Origin: Pseudomonadota bacterium
GTDB taxonomy: Bacteria > Pseudomonadota > Alphaproteobacteria > Rhizobiales > Xanthobacteraceae
NCBI GenBank assembly: GCA_023392205.1
Contig: JAEVZN010000191.1
Span: forward strand, 1-6,926
Direction: 5' to 3'
Length of the DNA: 6,926 nucleotides
Below the pieces are notes generated by a model, which did not search any database, was not told where the DNA came from, and saw only the letters and a program-made list of their open reading frames with translations. How positions within the stretch are numbered: position 1 is the first letter of the stretch; each line of letters starts with the position of its first letter. The position numbers and the translations under genes are program-made. Positions 1 to 6,383 of the stretch are shown here, piece by piece.

Positions 1-112
1 GCATGAGGTTGGTCTTCATTTCCTCCGTCACCGCCATCACGCCATTGCGGACGATCTCGACCAGAATCGGATCGGCCGAGGCCTTTTGCCCGTTCGTATT
101 GCGCCCGGTCAT
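1..112 (-). CDS. hyuB: Hydantoinase/oxoprolinase B subunit (HyuB), N-terminal fragment
   Basis: Only the first 37 codons lie in the window; the gene runs off the left edge. The visible protein starts MTGRNTNGQK and continues through DPILVEIVRNGVMAVTEEMK, the typical N-terminal block of the hydantoinase B/oxoprolinase family. These proteins are usually more than 500 residues long. They act in the cytoplasm with a HyuA-type ATPase subunit in ATP-dependent hydrolysis of cyclic amides (N-methylhydantoin, 5-oxoproline) or in related carboxylations. The ATG at 112-110 overlaps the TGA of hyuA (111-109) as ATGA. A GGAG ribosome binding site lies inside the end of hyuA (123-120), 7 nt before the ATG, so the two subunits are probably translationally coupled. 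The family call is firm for so short a fragment because of the motif and the hyuA neighbour. The substrate is unknown. Confidence 0.9.
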   Translation of the reverse strand, partial: MTGRNTNGQKASADPILVEIVRNGVMAVTEEMKTNLM

Positions 113-2199
113 GCTTGCGCTCCAGAAATGCTGATGACGAGATTGCCGATGGCATCGACTTCCAGCCGGTCGCCCGGCAGGACGACGCTGGTCGAGGCAT
201 GCTCCTCGATGAGCGCCGGGCCCTGAATGCGGTTGCCGGCCAGCAGCTTGCTGCGCGCGAATGTCGGCGCGTCGACAAAGCCCGTGTCCTGGAAGAACGC
301 CTTGCGTGTGCCGGTATGCGCGTCGGCCGGAGGCGTTTCGCTGCCCTTGGCAATTTCCTCGATGCCGGGCTTTTCGACGATGCCGGTGACGGTTGTGCGC
401 AGGCTTGCGACTTCCGCCTGCTCGGCCGGAGCCGAGGTGCCATAGCGTTGTGCGTGCACTGCATCGAACAGTGCCTTGATCGCCTTGCGATCCTGCGCGT
501 CGAAATGCTCCTGCGGAATATCGACCGTGACGGTGTGCTCCTGTCCGACGTAACGCATGTCGAGCGCGCGCTGCACGACGATCTCTTTGGGCGAGATGGA
601 CGAAGCGGCGATGGCCTCGCGGCCCTCGGTTTCAAGCTCGCGAAACACGCCCTCGAAGCGTTCGAAGTCAAATTTTTCAAGCGGCGTGAACCATGTGCGC
701 ACGAAATCGTAACGCAGGTCCGAGAACAGCATCCCGAAGGCCGAGAAATGCCCCGGCGCGCGGGGAATGATCACCTTGCGGATGCCGATCTCGCGCGCGA
801 CCGCCGTCGCATGCAGCGGGCCGGCGCCGCCATAGGCCACCAGCGCGAAGCTACCGGCATCGAGCCCGCGCTCGGTCGTCACACCCTTGACCGCGTAGGA
901 CATCTTGGTCGCGGCGATGCGCAGGATGCCGCTTGCCGCCTCGGTGGTCGAAAGGCCGAGCGGCTTGGCCACCTTGTCGTTCATGGCGCGTTCGGCGGCG
1001 TCCATGTCGAGTGGCATCTCGCCGCCGAGAAAGCGGTCGGCGCCCAGCCGCCCAAGAATGAGATTGGCGTCGGTGATGGTCGGCTCCTTGCCGCCGCGGC
1101 CGTAGCAGGCCGGACCGGGTTCGGCGCCGGCGCTGCGCGGGCCGACATGCAGCGCGCCGCCATGCTCGACACGGGCGATCGAGCCGCCGCCGGTTCCCAC
1201 TTCGAAAATGTCGATGGTGGACACCTGGATCGGCAGCGCGCGATCATAGCTGCCGATCAAGGCGTGGCCCGTGGTTAGCGCGCGGCCGTCCTGGATCACG
1301 CCCGCCTTGGCGGTGGTGCCGCCCATGTCGAAGGCGATGGCGTTGTCCATACCCAAGGCATGACACAAAGCCTGCGTGCCGATTACACCGGAGGCCGGTC
1401 CGGATTCGAGAATGCGGATGCATTCGCGGCGCGCCTTGTCGAGTTCGAACAGGCCGCCGGTCGATTGCACCACAAGGAACGTGCCACGAAACCCTTCCGC
1501 CGTGATGCGCTCGCCGATCTCGGTCAGGTAATGCTGCACGCGCGGTCCGACAAAGGCGTTTGCGACGACGGTGGAGCAGCGCTCGAACTCGCGGTATTCC
1601 TGCGACAATTCATGCGAGGCCGAGATGAAGACATTCGGCAAGCGCTTCTGCAGCAATTCCTTGGCGCGTAATTCATGCGCGGGATTGCGGTAGCAATGCA
1701 GGAACAGGATGGCGACCGCTTCGATCCCCTCGCGCTCGAGTTCGTCGGCCACGGCCAGCAATTCAGCTTCGTCGAGCGGCTTGTGCACGCGGCCATCCGC
1801 GAATAATCGCTCCGTCACTTCGTAGCAATGCGCACGCGGCACCAGCGGGACATGCTTCTGGAAGAACAGGTTATAGGCGTCCGGCCGGTTGATGCGGCCG
1901 ATCTCGTACACGTCGCGAAATCCGCGCGTTGTCACCAATGCTGTTTTTGCGCCGGTGCGTTCCAGCATGGTGTTGATGGCCACCGTCGAGCCATGCAGAA
2001 ACAAACCCGCTTCCTTGAAGGCCGTTCCGGCCTTGCTCACGCCGGCTTCGATGCCCTCGACCATCGCGCGCGGCGTCGAGAGGCTCTTGCCGAGCAGCAG
2101 GCGCCGCGTGGTTTCGTCGAAGGCGGCGACGTCGGTGAACGTGCCGCCGATATCTGCGGCGAGGCGAAGGCGTTGCGGCTGAGATGTGGAGGGGGGCAT
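109..2199 (-). CDS. hyuA: Hydantoinase/oxoprolinase A subunit (HyuA), ATP-binding
   Basis: A complete 696-residue protein, the usual length for the HyuA family (N-methylhydantoinase A, 5-oxoprolinase A half, acetone/acetophenone carboxylase relatives). It has an actin-like ATPase fold. Phosphate-binding motif 1, DIGGTFTDV, is at residues 16-24 and motif 2, DMGGTTAK, at 291-298. Other family blocks are STVAINTMLERTGAKTALVT (71-90), EYREFERCST (201-210), ESGPASGVIGT (265-275), SAGAEPGPACYGRGG (356-370) and AYGGAGPLHA (455-464). The N-terminal domain covers about 12-190, the core about 200-495 and the C-terminal domain about 510-690. The start at 2199 is chosen because the ATPase motif follows at once and GGGAG sits 11 nt upstream. 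The reading frame stays open much further upstream, into DNA antisense to iclR, but that extension has no family similarity. The in-frame ATG at 2295 lacks a clear ribosome binding site. The protein presumably acts in the cytoplasm with HyuB. No key motif appears damaged. The exact reaction (hydantoin, oxoproline, other lactam, or carboxylation) is not decidable here. Confidence 0.95.
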   Translation of the reverse strand: MPPSTSQPQRLRLAADIGGTFTDVAAFDETTRRLLLGKSLSTPRAMVEGIEAGVSKAGTAFKEAGLFLHGSTVAINTMLERTGAKTALVTTRGFRDVYEIGRINRPDAYNLFFQKHVPLVPRAHCYEVTERLFADGRVHKPLDEAELLAVADELEREGIEAVAILFLHCYRNPAHELRAKELLQKRLPNVFISASHELSQEYREFERCSTVVANAFVGPRVQHYLTEIGERITAEGFRGTFLVVQSTGGLFELDKARRECIRILESGPASGVIGTQALCHALGMDNAIAFDMGGTTAKAGVIQDGRALTTGHALIGSYDRALPIQVSTIDIFEVGTGGGSIARVEHGGALHVGPRSAGAEPGPACYGRGGKEPTITDANLILGRLGADRFLGGEMPLDMDAAERAMNDKVAKPLGLSTTEAASGILRIAATKMSYAVKGVTTERGLDAGSFALVAYGGAGPLHATAVAREIGIRKVIIPRAPGHFSAFGMLFSDLRYDFVRTWFTPLEKFDFERFEGVFRELETEGREAIAASSISPKEIVVQRALDMRYVGQEHTVTVDIPQEHFDAQDRKAIKALFDAVHAQRYGTSAPAEQAEVASLRTTVTGIVEKPGIEEIAKGSETPPADAHTGTRKAFFQDTGFVDAPTFARSKLLAGNRIQGPALIEEHASTSVVLPGDRLEVDAIGNLVISISGAQA

Positions 2200-2210
2200 T
2201 TCGGCTTTCG

Positions 2211-2215
2211 CTCCC
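2211..2215 (-). promoter_or_regulatory. Ribosome binding site supporting the hyuA start
   Basis: On the minus strand GGGAG lies 11 nt before the ATG at 2199-2197. The spacing is a little long, but it is the best purine-rich match near any candidate start. It favours the 696-residue reading over longer ones. Confidence 0.55.
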
Positions 2216-2294
2216 AAAAGACATCGCCGGTGCGGGCCGGACGGACTGTTTGAACGCCCTTTCGAAACCGGTCCGGGCGCAGTTTCGTTTCTCA

Positions 2295-2300
2295 TTGACA
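2295..2300 (+). promoter_or_regulatory. Candidate -35 element (TTGACA) of iclR
   Basis: A perfect TTGACA begins 37 nt before the iclR ATG. A sigma-70 type start using it would fall at or very near the start codon. The matching -10 is poor: GCAAAT at 2317-2322, 16-nt spacer, three of six matches. There is no Shine-Dalgarno sequence before the ATG. The simplest reading is a leaderless or nearly leaderless iclR mRNA. The -10 weakness keeps this tentative. Confidence 0.4.
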
Positions 2301-2325
2301 AATTCTTTGCGCAATAGCAAATGTC
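2297..2325. promoter_or_regulatory. Imperfect dyad, candidate IclR operator
   Basis: The iclR-hyuA divergent region contains GACA (2297-2300) facing TGTC (2322-2325), TTTGC (2306-2310) facing GCAAA (2317-2321), and a perfect 8-bp palindrome TTGCGCAA (2307-2314) near the centre. Aligning one arm with the reverse complement of the other matches most positions with a single-base gap. IclR-family regulators commonly bind dyads in the region between their own gene and a divergent target and repress themselves. The dyad overlaps the candidate iclR promoter, which suits autorepression. Which protein binds here is inferred from position only. Confidence 0.4.
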
Positions 2326-2331
2326 GCGTGC

Positions 2332-3102
2332 ATGACCGCTCAGCGCAAGGGCATCCAGTCCGTCGAGCAGGGAGTCAGACTCCTGGAAACTCTGGTCGTT
2401 TCCCGCAAGCCATTGCCGTTGCGCACGCTGGCGCAGATGTCCGGCATGTCGCCGAGCATGGCGCATCGCTATCTGACGAGTTTCATCCGCTCCGATCTCG
2501 TGCAGCAGGATGCAGAGACCGGTCATTACGACCTCGGCACCTTCGCGTTGCGCCTGGGCATGGCGGCGCTGAACCGTGCCGACCTGATCCAGATCGCCGA
2601 CGACGAGTTCCGGCAATTGGTCGCACGCGTGAATGTCGACGGGCATTTGTCCGTCTGGGGCGATTACGGCGTGACGATTGTTCGCATTCATAACAGCGAG
2701 GCGCCACTTCTTTCGGAATTGCGGCTCGGTGCCGTGTTGCCGCTCTACGATTCAGCCGCCGGACGGCTGTTTCTCGCCTATCAGCCGCAAAAGACCATCA
2801 AGGCCGTGCTGAAGGCGGAACTTGCCAAGCGCGAGGAAGACAAGCCTTCGGCAAAGGACATTGAAGCAGCCGCTGCGGCGGTTCGCCGCGACGGCGCAGC
2901 CTGGATCGACGGCCAGGTCTTTCACAGCCTTCGCGCGATTGCAGCGCCGGTTTTCGACCCGCAGGGCGAGTTGCGCGCGGTCATGTCGCTGGTCAGCAAT
3001 CAACCGAGCCTTGTGAAATTTCCGAATCCGGTCATGAACGACCTGCGCGAAACCGCCATGCGTGTGTCGCAACGGCTGGGCTGGCAAGGACCCGTATCGT
3101 GA
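2332..3102 (+). CDS. IclR-family transcriptional regulator
   Basis: A 256-residue protein of standard IclR length. Residues 8-60 form the winged helix-turn-helix: it opens with IQSVEQGVRLLETLV, the helix-turn-helix is LRTLAQMSGMSPSMAHRYL (30-48), and the wing follows as LVQQDAETGHYDLG (56-69). Residues about 80-250 are the effector-binding domain, with the family-typical stretches LRLGAVLPLYDSAAGRLFLAY (in 130-150) and LRAIAAPVFDPQGELRAV (200-217). The start at 2332 is the only plausible one: upstream in frame there is no usable start codon before a stop at 2296. It has no Shine-Dalgarno sequence. The gene is divergent from hyuA and precedes the TRAP genes on the same strand, so it probably controls both arms in response to the imported compound or a product. 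Whether it activates, represses or does both is not visible. Confidence 0.93.
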   Translation: MTAQRKGIQSVEQGVRLLETLVVSRKPLPLRTLAQMSGMSPSMAHRYLTSFIRSDLVQQDAETGHYDLGTFALRLGMAALNRADLIQIADDEFRQLVARVNVDGHLSVWGDYGVTIVRIHNSEAPLLSELRLGAVLPLYDSAAGRLFLAYQPQKTIKAVLKAELAKREEDKPSAKDIEAAAAAVRRDGAAWIDGQVFHSLRAIAAPVFDPQGELRAVMSLVSNQPSLVKFPNPVMNDLRETAMRVSQRLGWQGPVS

Positions 3103-3115
3103 GACACCGCAAGCA

Positions 3116-3133
3116 ATGCCGGCCGATCGGCAT
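3116..3133. repeat. Inverted repeat between iclR and dctP
   Basis: ATGCCG (3116-3121) faces CGGCAT (3128-3133) across 6 nt. The centre also holds a perfect 10-bp palindrome, GCCGATCGGC (3122-3131). No T-run follows on either strand, so it is not a convincing intrinsic terminator. It could be a protein-binding site upstream of the TRAP genes, a small RNA hairpin that stabilises the upstream message, or chance in GC-rich DNA. Confidence 0.35.
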
Positions 3134-3178
3134 GACGGAGTAACGTTCGCCTGCACATGCCGCGACAATCCGGTGGCG

Positions 3179-3206
3179 TTGTGCTCAACTATCAAAAATC
3201 GATAAA
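3179..3206 (+). promoter_or_regulatory. Candidate promoter for the TRAP genes
   Basis: TTGTGC (3179-3184) and GATAAA (3201-3206) are 16 nt apart, with three and four of six matches to the sigma-70 consensus. They lie in an AT-rich island that stands out from the GC-rich surroundings just before dctP. Transcription would begin around 3213, leaving a very short leader next to the ribosome binding site. Read-through from iclR, 123 bp upstream, is the alternative or an additional source of transcript. Confidence 0.3.
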
Positions 3207-3214
3207 TCTGAAGT

Positions 3215-3221
3215 GGAGGAG
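3215..3221 (+). promoter_or_regulatory. Strong ribosome binding site fixing the dctP start
   Basis: GGAGGAG, a near-perfect anti-16S match, stands a few bases before the ATG at 3226 (GGAGG is 6 nt away). It decides against the in-frame ATG at 3157, which would put 23 unrelated residues before the signal peptide. Confidence 0.85.
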
Positions 3222-3225
3222 ATCA

Positions 3226-4305
3226 ATGACTATCAACTTTTGCTTTCATCGTGACGAGACCGCCCCGCGCACACGCCGCTCGGCGCTTCGTCTTTCGCTT
3301 CTGGCAGGCGCGCTCGCCTTTGCAATGCCGGTCCTGACAGCCGGCGCCGCGAAGGCGGAGGTGGTGCTGAAATTCGCCGGCACCGTGCCGCTCGAGAATG
3401 CGACATCGGTTCGCGTCTTCAAGCCCTGGGTCGACAAGGTCAACGAAGAGGCCAAGGGTGAATTCCGCATTCAAATGTTCGGCCTTGAACTCGCCAACAG
3501 CCGCAACGTGTGGGAACGCACGCTGAGCGGCGTCGCCGATATCGGCTGGGCGCTGCACGGGACCGTCGGTCTGCCCTTCCCGAAAACGTCGGTTATCACG
3601 CTGCCCATGCTGATCGAGGACAAGCAGGCGGGTGCTGCGTCAGAGGCGTTGTGGCGGCTTTACGAAAGCGGGCTGATCGCCGACGAATACAAGGACGTCA
3701 AGGTCCTCGGACTCGTGGCCCTGCCGGTGCAAGGTCTGGCGACGAAGCCGAAGGTCGCGAAATTCGAGGATCTTAAAGGCCAGAAAATCCGCTCCGCCGA
3801 CAAATTGTCGGGAGATATCGCCACCGCGCTCGGTGGATCGCCGATCTCGCTGTCGGCCACGGAAGTGTATCAGGCGCTGAGCCGCGGGGTGGTCGATTCC
3901 GCCATCGCCAACTGGATCATGATGGGTGCCTTCCGGCTCACCGAAGTCACCAACGAATACATCACCGGCATGCCGCTCGGCTCACCGTCCGGTTTCATCG
4001 TCATGAACCAGAAGTCCTATGACAAGCTGTCCGAGAAGGGCAAACAGATACTCGCCAAGCATACCGGTGCCGTTATGTCTCGCGAGGTCGGTACGGGTCT
4101 GGAACAGCTCTCGTTTGGTCTGCGGGACAACATTGTGAAGAACAACACCAACTACAATGTCGTCGAAATGAGCGCAGACGATCGCAAGCGCTGGGCCGAG
4201 GCGCTCAAGGCGGTCGAGGACCGCTGGATCTCCGATACGACCGACGGCAAGAAGGTTCTCGAGCAGTTCAAGGCCGAATTCGAAAAGATCAAAGCCACGA
4301 ACTGA
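3226..4305 (+). CDS. dctP: TRAP transporter substrate-binding protein, DctP type
   Basis: A 359-residue periplasmic solute receptor of a tripartite ATP-independent transporter. The N-terminus carries a signal peptide: basic TRRSALR (16-22), a hydrophobic stretch at about 23-41, and a likely cleavage after AKA at residue 44. The mature part begins EVVLKFAG. The DctP fold is shown by FEDLKGQKIRSADKLSG (180-196), in which Arg189 corresponds to the conserved arginine that salt-bridges the carboxylate of the ligand in most characterised DctP proteins. It is followed by SATEVYQALSRGVVDSAIAN (210-229) and the FIVMNQKSYDKLSEKGKQIL segment (257-276). The conserved arginine suggests an organic-acid ligand; the precise compound is unknown. 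The start at 3226 has a strong ribosome binding site. The fused membrane subunit follows 34 nt downstream, so both are probably co-transcribed. Confidence 0.95.
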   Translation: MTINFCFHRDETAPRTRRSALRLSLLAGALAFAMPVLTAGAAKAEVVLKFAGTVPLENATSVRVFKPWVDKVNEEAKGEFRIQMFGLELANSRNVWERTLSGVADIGWALHGTVGLPFPKTSVITLPMLIEDKQAGAASEALWRLYESGLIADEYKDVKVLGLVALPVQGLATKPKVAKFEDLKGQKIRSADKLSGDIATALGGSPISLSATEVYQALSRGVVDSAIANWIMMGAFRLTEVTNEYITGMPLGSPSGFIVMNQKSYDKLSEKGKQILAKHTGAVMSREVGTGLEQLSFGLRDNIVKNNTNYNVVEMSADDRKRWAEALKAVEDRWISDTTDGKKVLEQFKAEFEKIKATN

Positions 4306-4339
4306 GCGGAGACGAAACTGAGCCGCAGGATTTCGTTTC

Positions 4340-6292
4340 ATGCAAGCTCGCCTGCTGGCTCGCGTTGAAGCCAAAACCAGCGCAATAAGCCGCATCGCAG
4401 CGTTTGTCGGCATAGTGGGGATGCTGATCATCGGCATCCTCACCGCCTTCGACGTGATCGTGCTGCGATCGCTGTTCAATGCGCCGATTGCCGGCTCCAA
4501 CGAGTTTCTGAGCACGATCTTCGCGGTCGCCATCGCCGCGGTTCTGGTCAGCGGACTGGCGCAGCGCGCCAGTCTCGAAATCGATTTCCTGAAAGTCCTG
4601 GTCAGCGACCGCACGGCCGCGTGGATGCGGATTTTCGGCCATACGCTTTTTCTGCTGATCCTCTGCCTGACGAGCTGGCAGGTTGTGGTCTACAGCCTCA
4701 ATGCCATCGATCTCGGCAAGATCACCATCGTGCTGCAATGGCCGCTATGGCCGTTCCTGCTGGGCATCTCGTTCTTCTTTGCGCTTTGCGTTCCGGTGCA
4801 ACTGGTCGTCGTGCTGTCGATGATCTCGGAGGCGCTGGAAATGCCGGCCGCGGAAGGCGCGGCACCTCAGCCTTCCTATAGCGGCGCCCGCGTCCTCATG
4901 ATCTTTGCCGGCATGTTCATCGGCGCCGTTCTGCTGGCGGCGGCGATCTATTACGCCACCACGGCCTTCCAGCCGGTGCTTGCGGGCGCCAGCACCGCCT
5001 TTTCGATATCGATCTTCTTTCTGCTGTGGGTGCTGATCCTCCTGTTCATTCCGATTGCGGCGGCGCTCGTGATCTGCGCGCTTGTCGGTACGGGCGTGCT
5101 GATGGGCTATCCGACCGCGCTGAACATTCTCGGTTCGGAAACGGTCGGCCTGATCACCAACGAGGAACTGGCGGTGCTGCCGCTGTTCATGATCATGGGA
5201 GCCTTTGCCGGCGTCGCGGGCCTGTCGTCGGACATCTACCGCCTCGCACACGCCACCTTCAGCCCGTTTCGCGGCGGACTGGCGCTGGCCAGCGTCGGCG
5301 GCTGCGCGGGATTCGGCGCGCTCACCGGATCGTCGCTTGCCACCGTCGCGACCATCGGCAGCGTCGCCATCCCGGAAATGAAGCAGCGCGGCTATGCGAT
5401 GCAATTGTCGTCGGGCAGCATCGCGGCAGGCGGCACGCTCGGCCAGTTGATCCCGCCATCGACCGCGATCGTGCTCTACGCGATCCTGGTCGAGGAATCG
5501 ATCGGCCGGCTCTATATCGCGGTCCTGATCCCGGCTCTCCTGACCATCGTGCTTTATGCCGCCGCCATCCTGGTGTGGGTGTCGCTCAATCCGAAGCTTG
5601 CGCCAGGCCGCAGCCCGTTCAATCTCCGTGAATTCCTGTCGGCGCTTTATGCCTGCAAGAGCGTCTTCCTGATGTTCGGCGTCGTGATCGGCGGCATCTA
5701 TACGGGCTTCTTCACCGCCACCGAAGCCGCCGCTGTCGGCGCCACCATTGCTTTCCTGATCGCGCTCTACCGGGGCAGGCTCAACCGGGCCTCGCTCGGA
5801 CAGGTGGTCGGCGAAGCGACCCGCTCCACCTCGATGCTTTATTTCGTCATCATCGGCGCGATGGCGATCTCGTTCTTCTTCGGAACATCCGGCCTGCCGC
5901 AGACGCTGCTCAATTCGCTGACCGGCCTCGGTCTGTCCAACCTCGCCGTGATCGTCATCCTGATCGGGGTGTTTCTCGTGCTCGGTACGATCATGGATGC
6001 GTTCGCGATCATGATCGTTACCGCCGGGCTGGCGGCCGCCATTGTGCAGAGCCTCGGCTACGATCCGATCTGGTGGGGCGTCATGATGGTGGTGCTGGTC
6101 GAGCTTGGCGTGGTCACGCCGCCATTCGGCATGAATCTGTTCGTCATGAAGGCGCTCATTCCCGACGAGCGCATGAGCACCATCTTCCGCGGCGTGTTGC
6201 CGTTTATCCTGGCCGACGTCATCAAGATCGCGTTGCTGATCGCCTTCCCGGCTCTGGTGCTCTGGCTGCCGACTCTGGCGTTCAGCCGCTAG
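4340..6292 (+). CDS. dctQM: TRAP transporter fused permease, DctQ-DctM type
   Basis: A 650-residue inner-membrane protein joining the small and large TRAP permease subunits. Residues about 1-165 are the DctQ part, with four hydrophobic segments (about 18-42, 54-74, 97-118, 135-161) and the block NEFLSTIFAVAIAAVLVSGL (54-73). A short polar link (166-183) leads to one extra hydrophobic segment (185-208), matching the additional helix that connects the halves in natural QM fusions such as SiaQM. Residues about 221-650 are DctM, with GCAGFGALTGSSLATVATIG (321-340), GGTLGQLIPPSTAIVLYAI (364-382), FFTATEAAAVGA (457-468) and the end block VELGVVTPPFGMNLFVM (587-603). Uptake is driven by an ion gradient, normally sodium, and uses substrate delivered by DctP. 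The start at 4340 has AGGA 9 nt upstream. The gene appears intact. Confidence 0.95.
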   Translation: MQARLLARVEAKTSAISRIAAFVGIVGMLIIGILTAFDVIVLRSLFNAPIAGSNEFLSTIFAVAIAAVLVSGLAQRASLEIDFLKVLVSDRTAAWMRIFGHTLFLLILCLTSWQVVVYSLNAIDLGKITIVLQWPLWPFLLGISFFFALCVPVQLVVVLSMISEALEMPAAEGAAPQPSYSGARVLMIFAGMFIGAVLLAAAIYYATTAFQPVLAGASTAFSISIFFLLWVLILLFIPIAAALVICALVGTGVLMGYPTALNILGSETVGLITNEELAVLPLFMIMGAFAGVAGLSSDIYRLAHATFSPFRGGLALASVGGCAGFGALTGSSLATVATIGSVAIPEMKQRGYAMQLSSGSIAAGGTLGQLIPPSTAIVLYAILVEESIGRLYIAVLIPALLTIVLYAAAILVWVSLNPKLAPGRSPFNLREFLSALYACKSVFLMFGVVIGGIYTGFFTATEAAAVGATIAFLIALYRGRLNRASLGQVVGEATRSTSMLYFVIIGAMAISFFFGTSGLPQTLLNSLTGLGLSNLAVIVILIGVFLVLGTIMDAFAIMIVTAGLAAAIVQSLGYDPIWWGVMMVVLVELGVVTPPFGMNLFVMKALIPDERMSTIFRGVLPFILADVIKIALLIAFPALVLWLPTLAFSR

Positions 6293-6329
6293 GTCTTTGC
6301 GCTTGTGCCGCGTTGCTAGGGCAACCCAC

Positions 6330-6360
6330 AAAAAAATCGGCGGGACAAGGCCCGCCGATT
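6330..6360 (-). terminator. Intrinsic terminator of the minus-strand repeat-protein gene
   Basis: A perfect 10-bp stem, AATCGGCGGG (6335-6344) with CCCGCCGATT (6351-6360), encloses a 6-nt loop. The run of seven A on the plus strand (6330-6336) is a T-run directly after the hairpin when read on the minus strand. It lies 23 bp past the stop codon of the minus-strand gene. On the plus strand no T-run follows, so it may end dctQM transcripts only weakly, although the hairpin sits just 42 bp after that gene as well. Confidence 0.85.
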
Positions 6361-6383
6361 GAGAGCTGTCCGAATGACGGCCG

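Noticed and set aside
115..1278. Long plus-strand open frame (387 codons) antisense to hyuA
   Set aside because: Arg/Ala/Gly/His-rich shadow with no recognisable domain, fully inside a firmly identified gene.
2200..2691. N-terminal extension of hyuA giving an 860-residue protein
   Set aside because: It lies largely antisense to iclR, shows no family similarity, and the ATPase domain begins right after the start at 2199. It is an open frame caused by GC-rich codon use.
3116..3133. Intrinsic terminator after iclR
   Set aside because: The hairpin is present but no T-run follows it, so it is listed only as an inverted repeat.
3157..3225. Upstream ATG extending dctP by 23 residues
   Set aside because: It has no good ribosome binding site, while the ATG at 3226 has a near-perfect one and gives a normal signal peptide.
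4300..4323. Direct repeat AACTGAGC (4300-4307 and 4316-4323) at the dctP-dctQM junction
   Set aside because: Only 8 bp and two copies, partly inside the dctP end; it may reflect a tiny duplication but nothing suggests a function.
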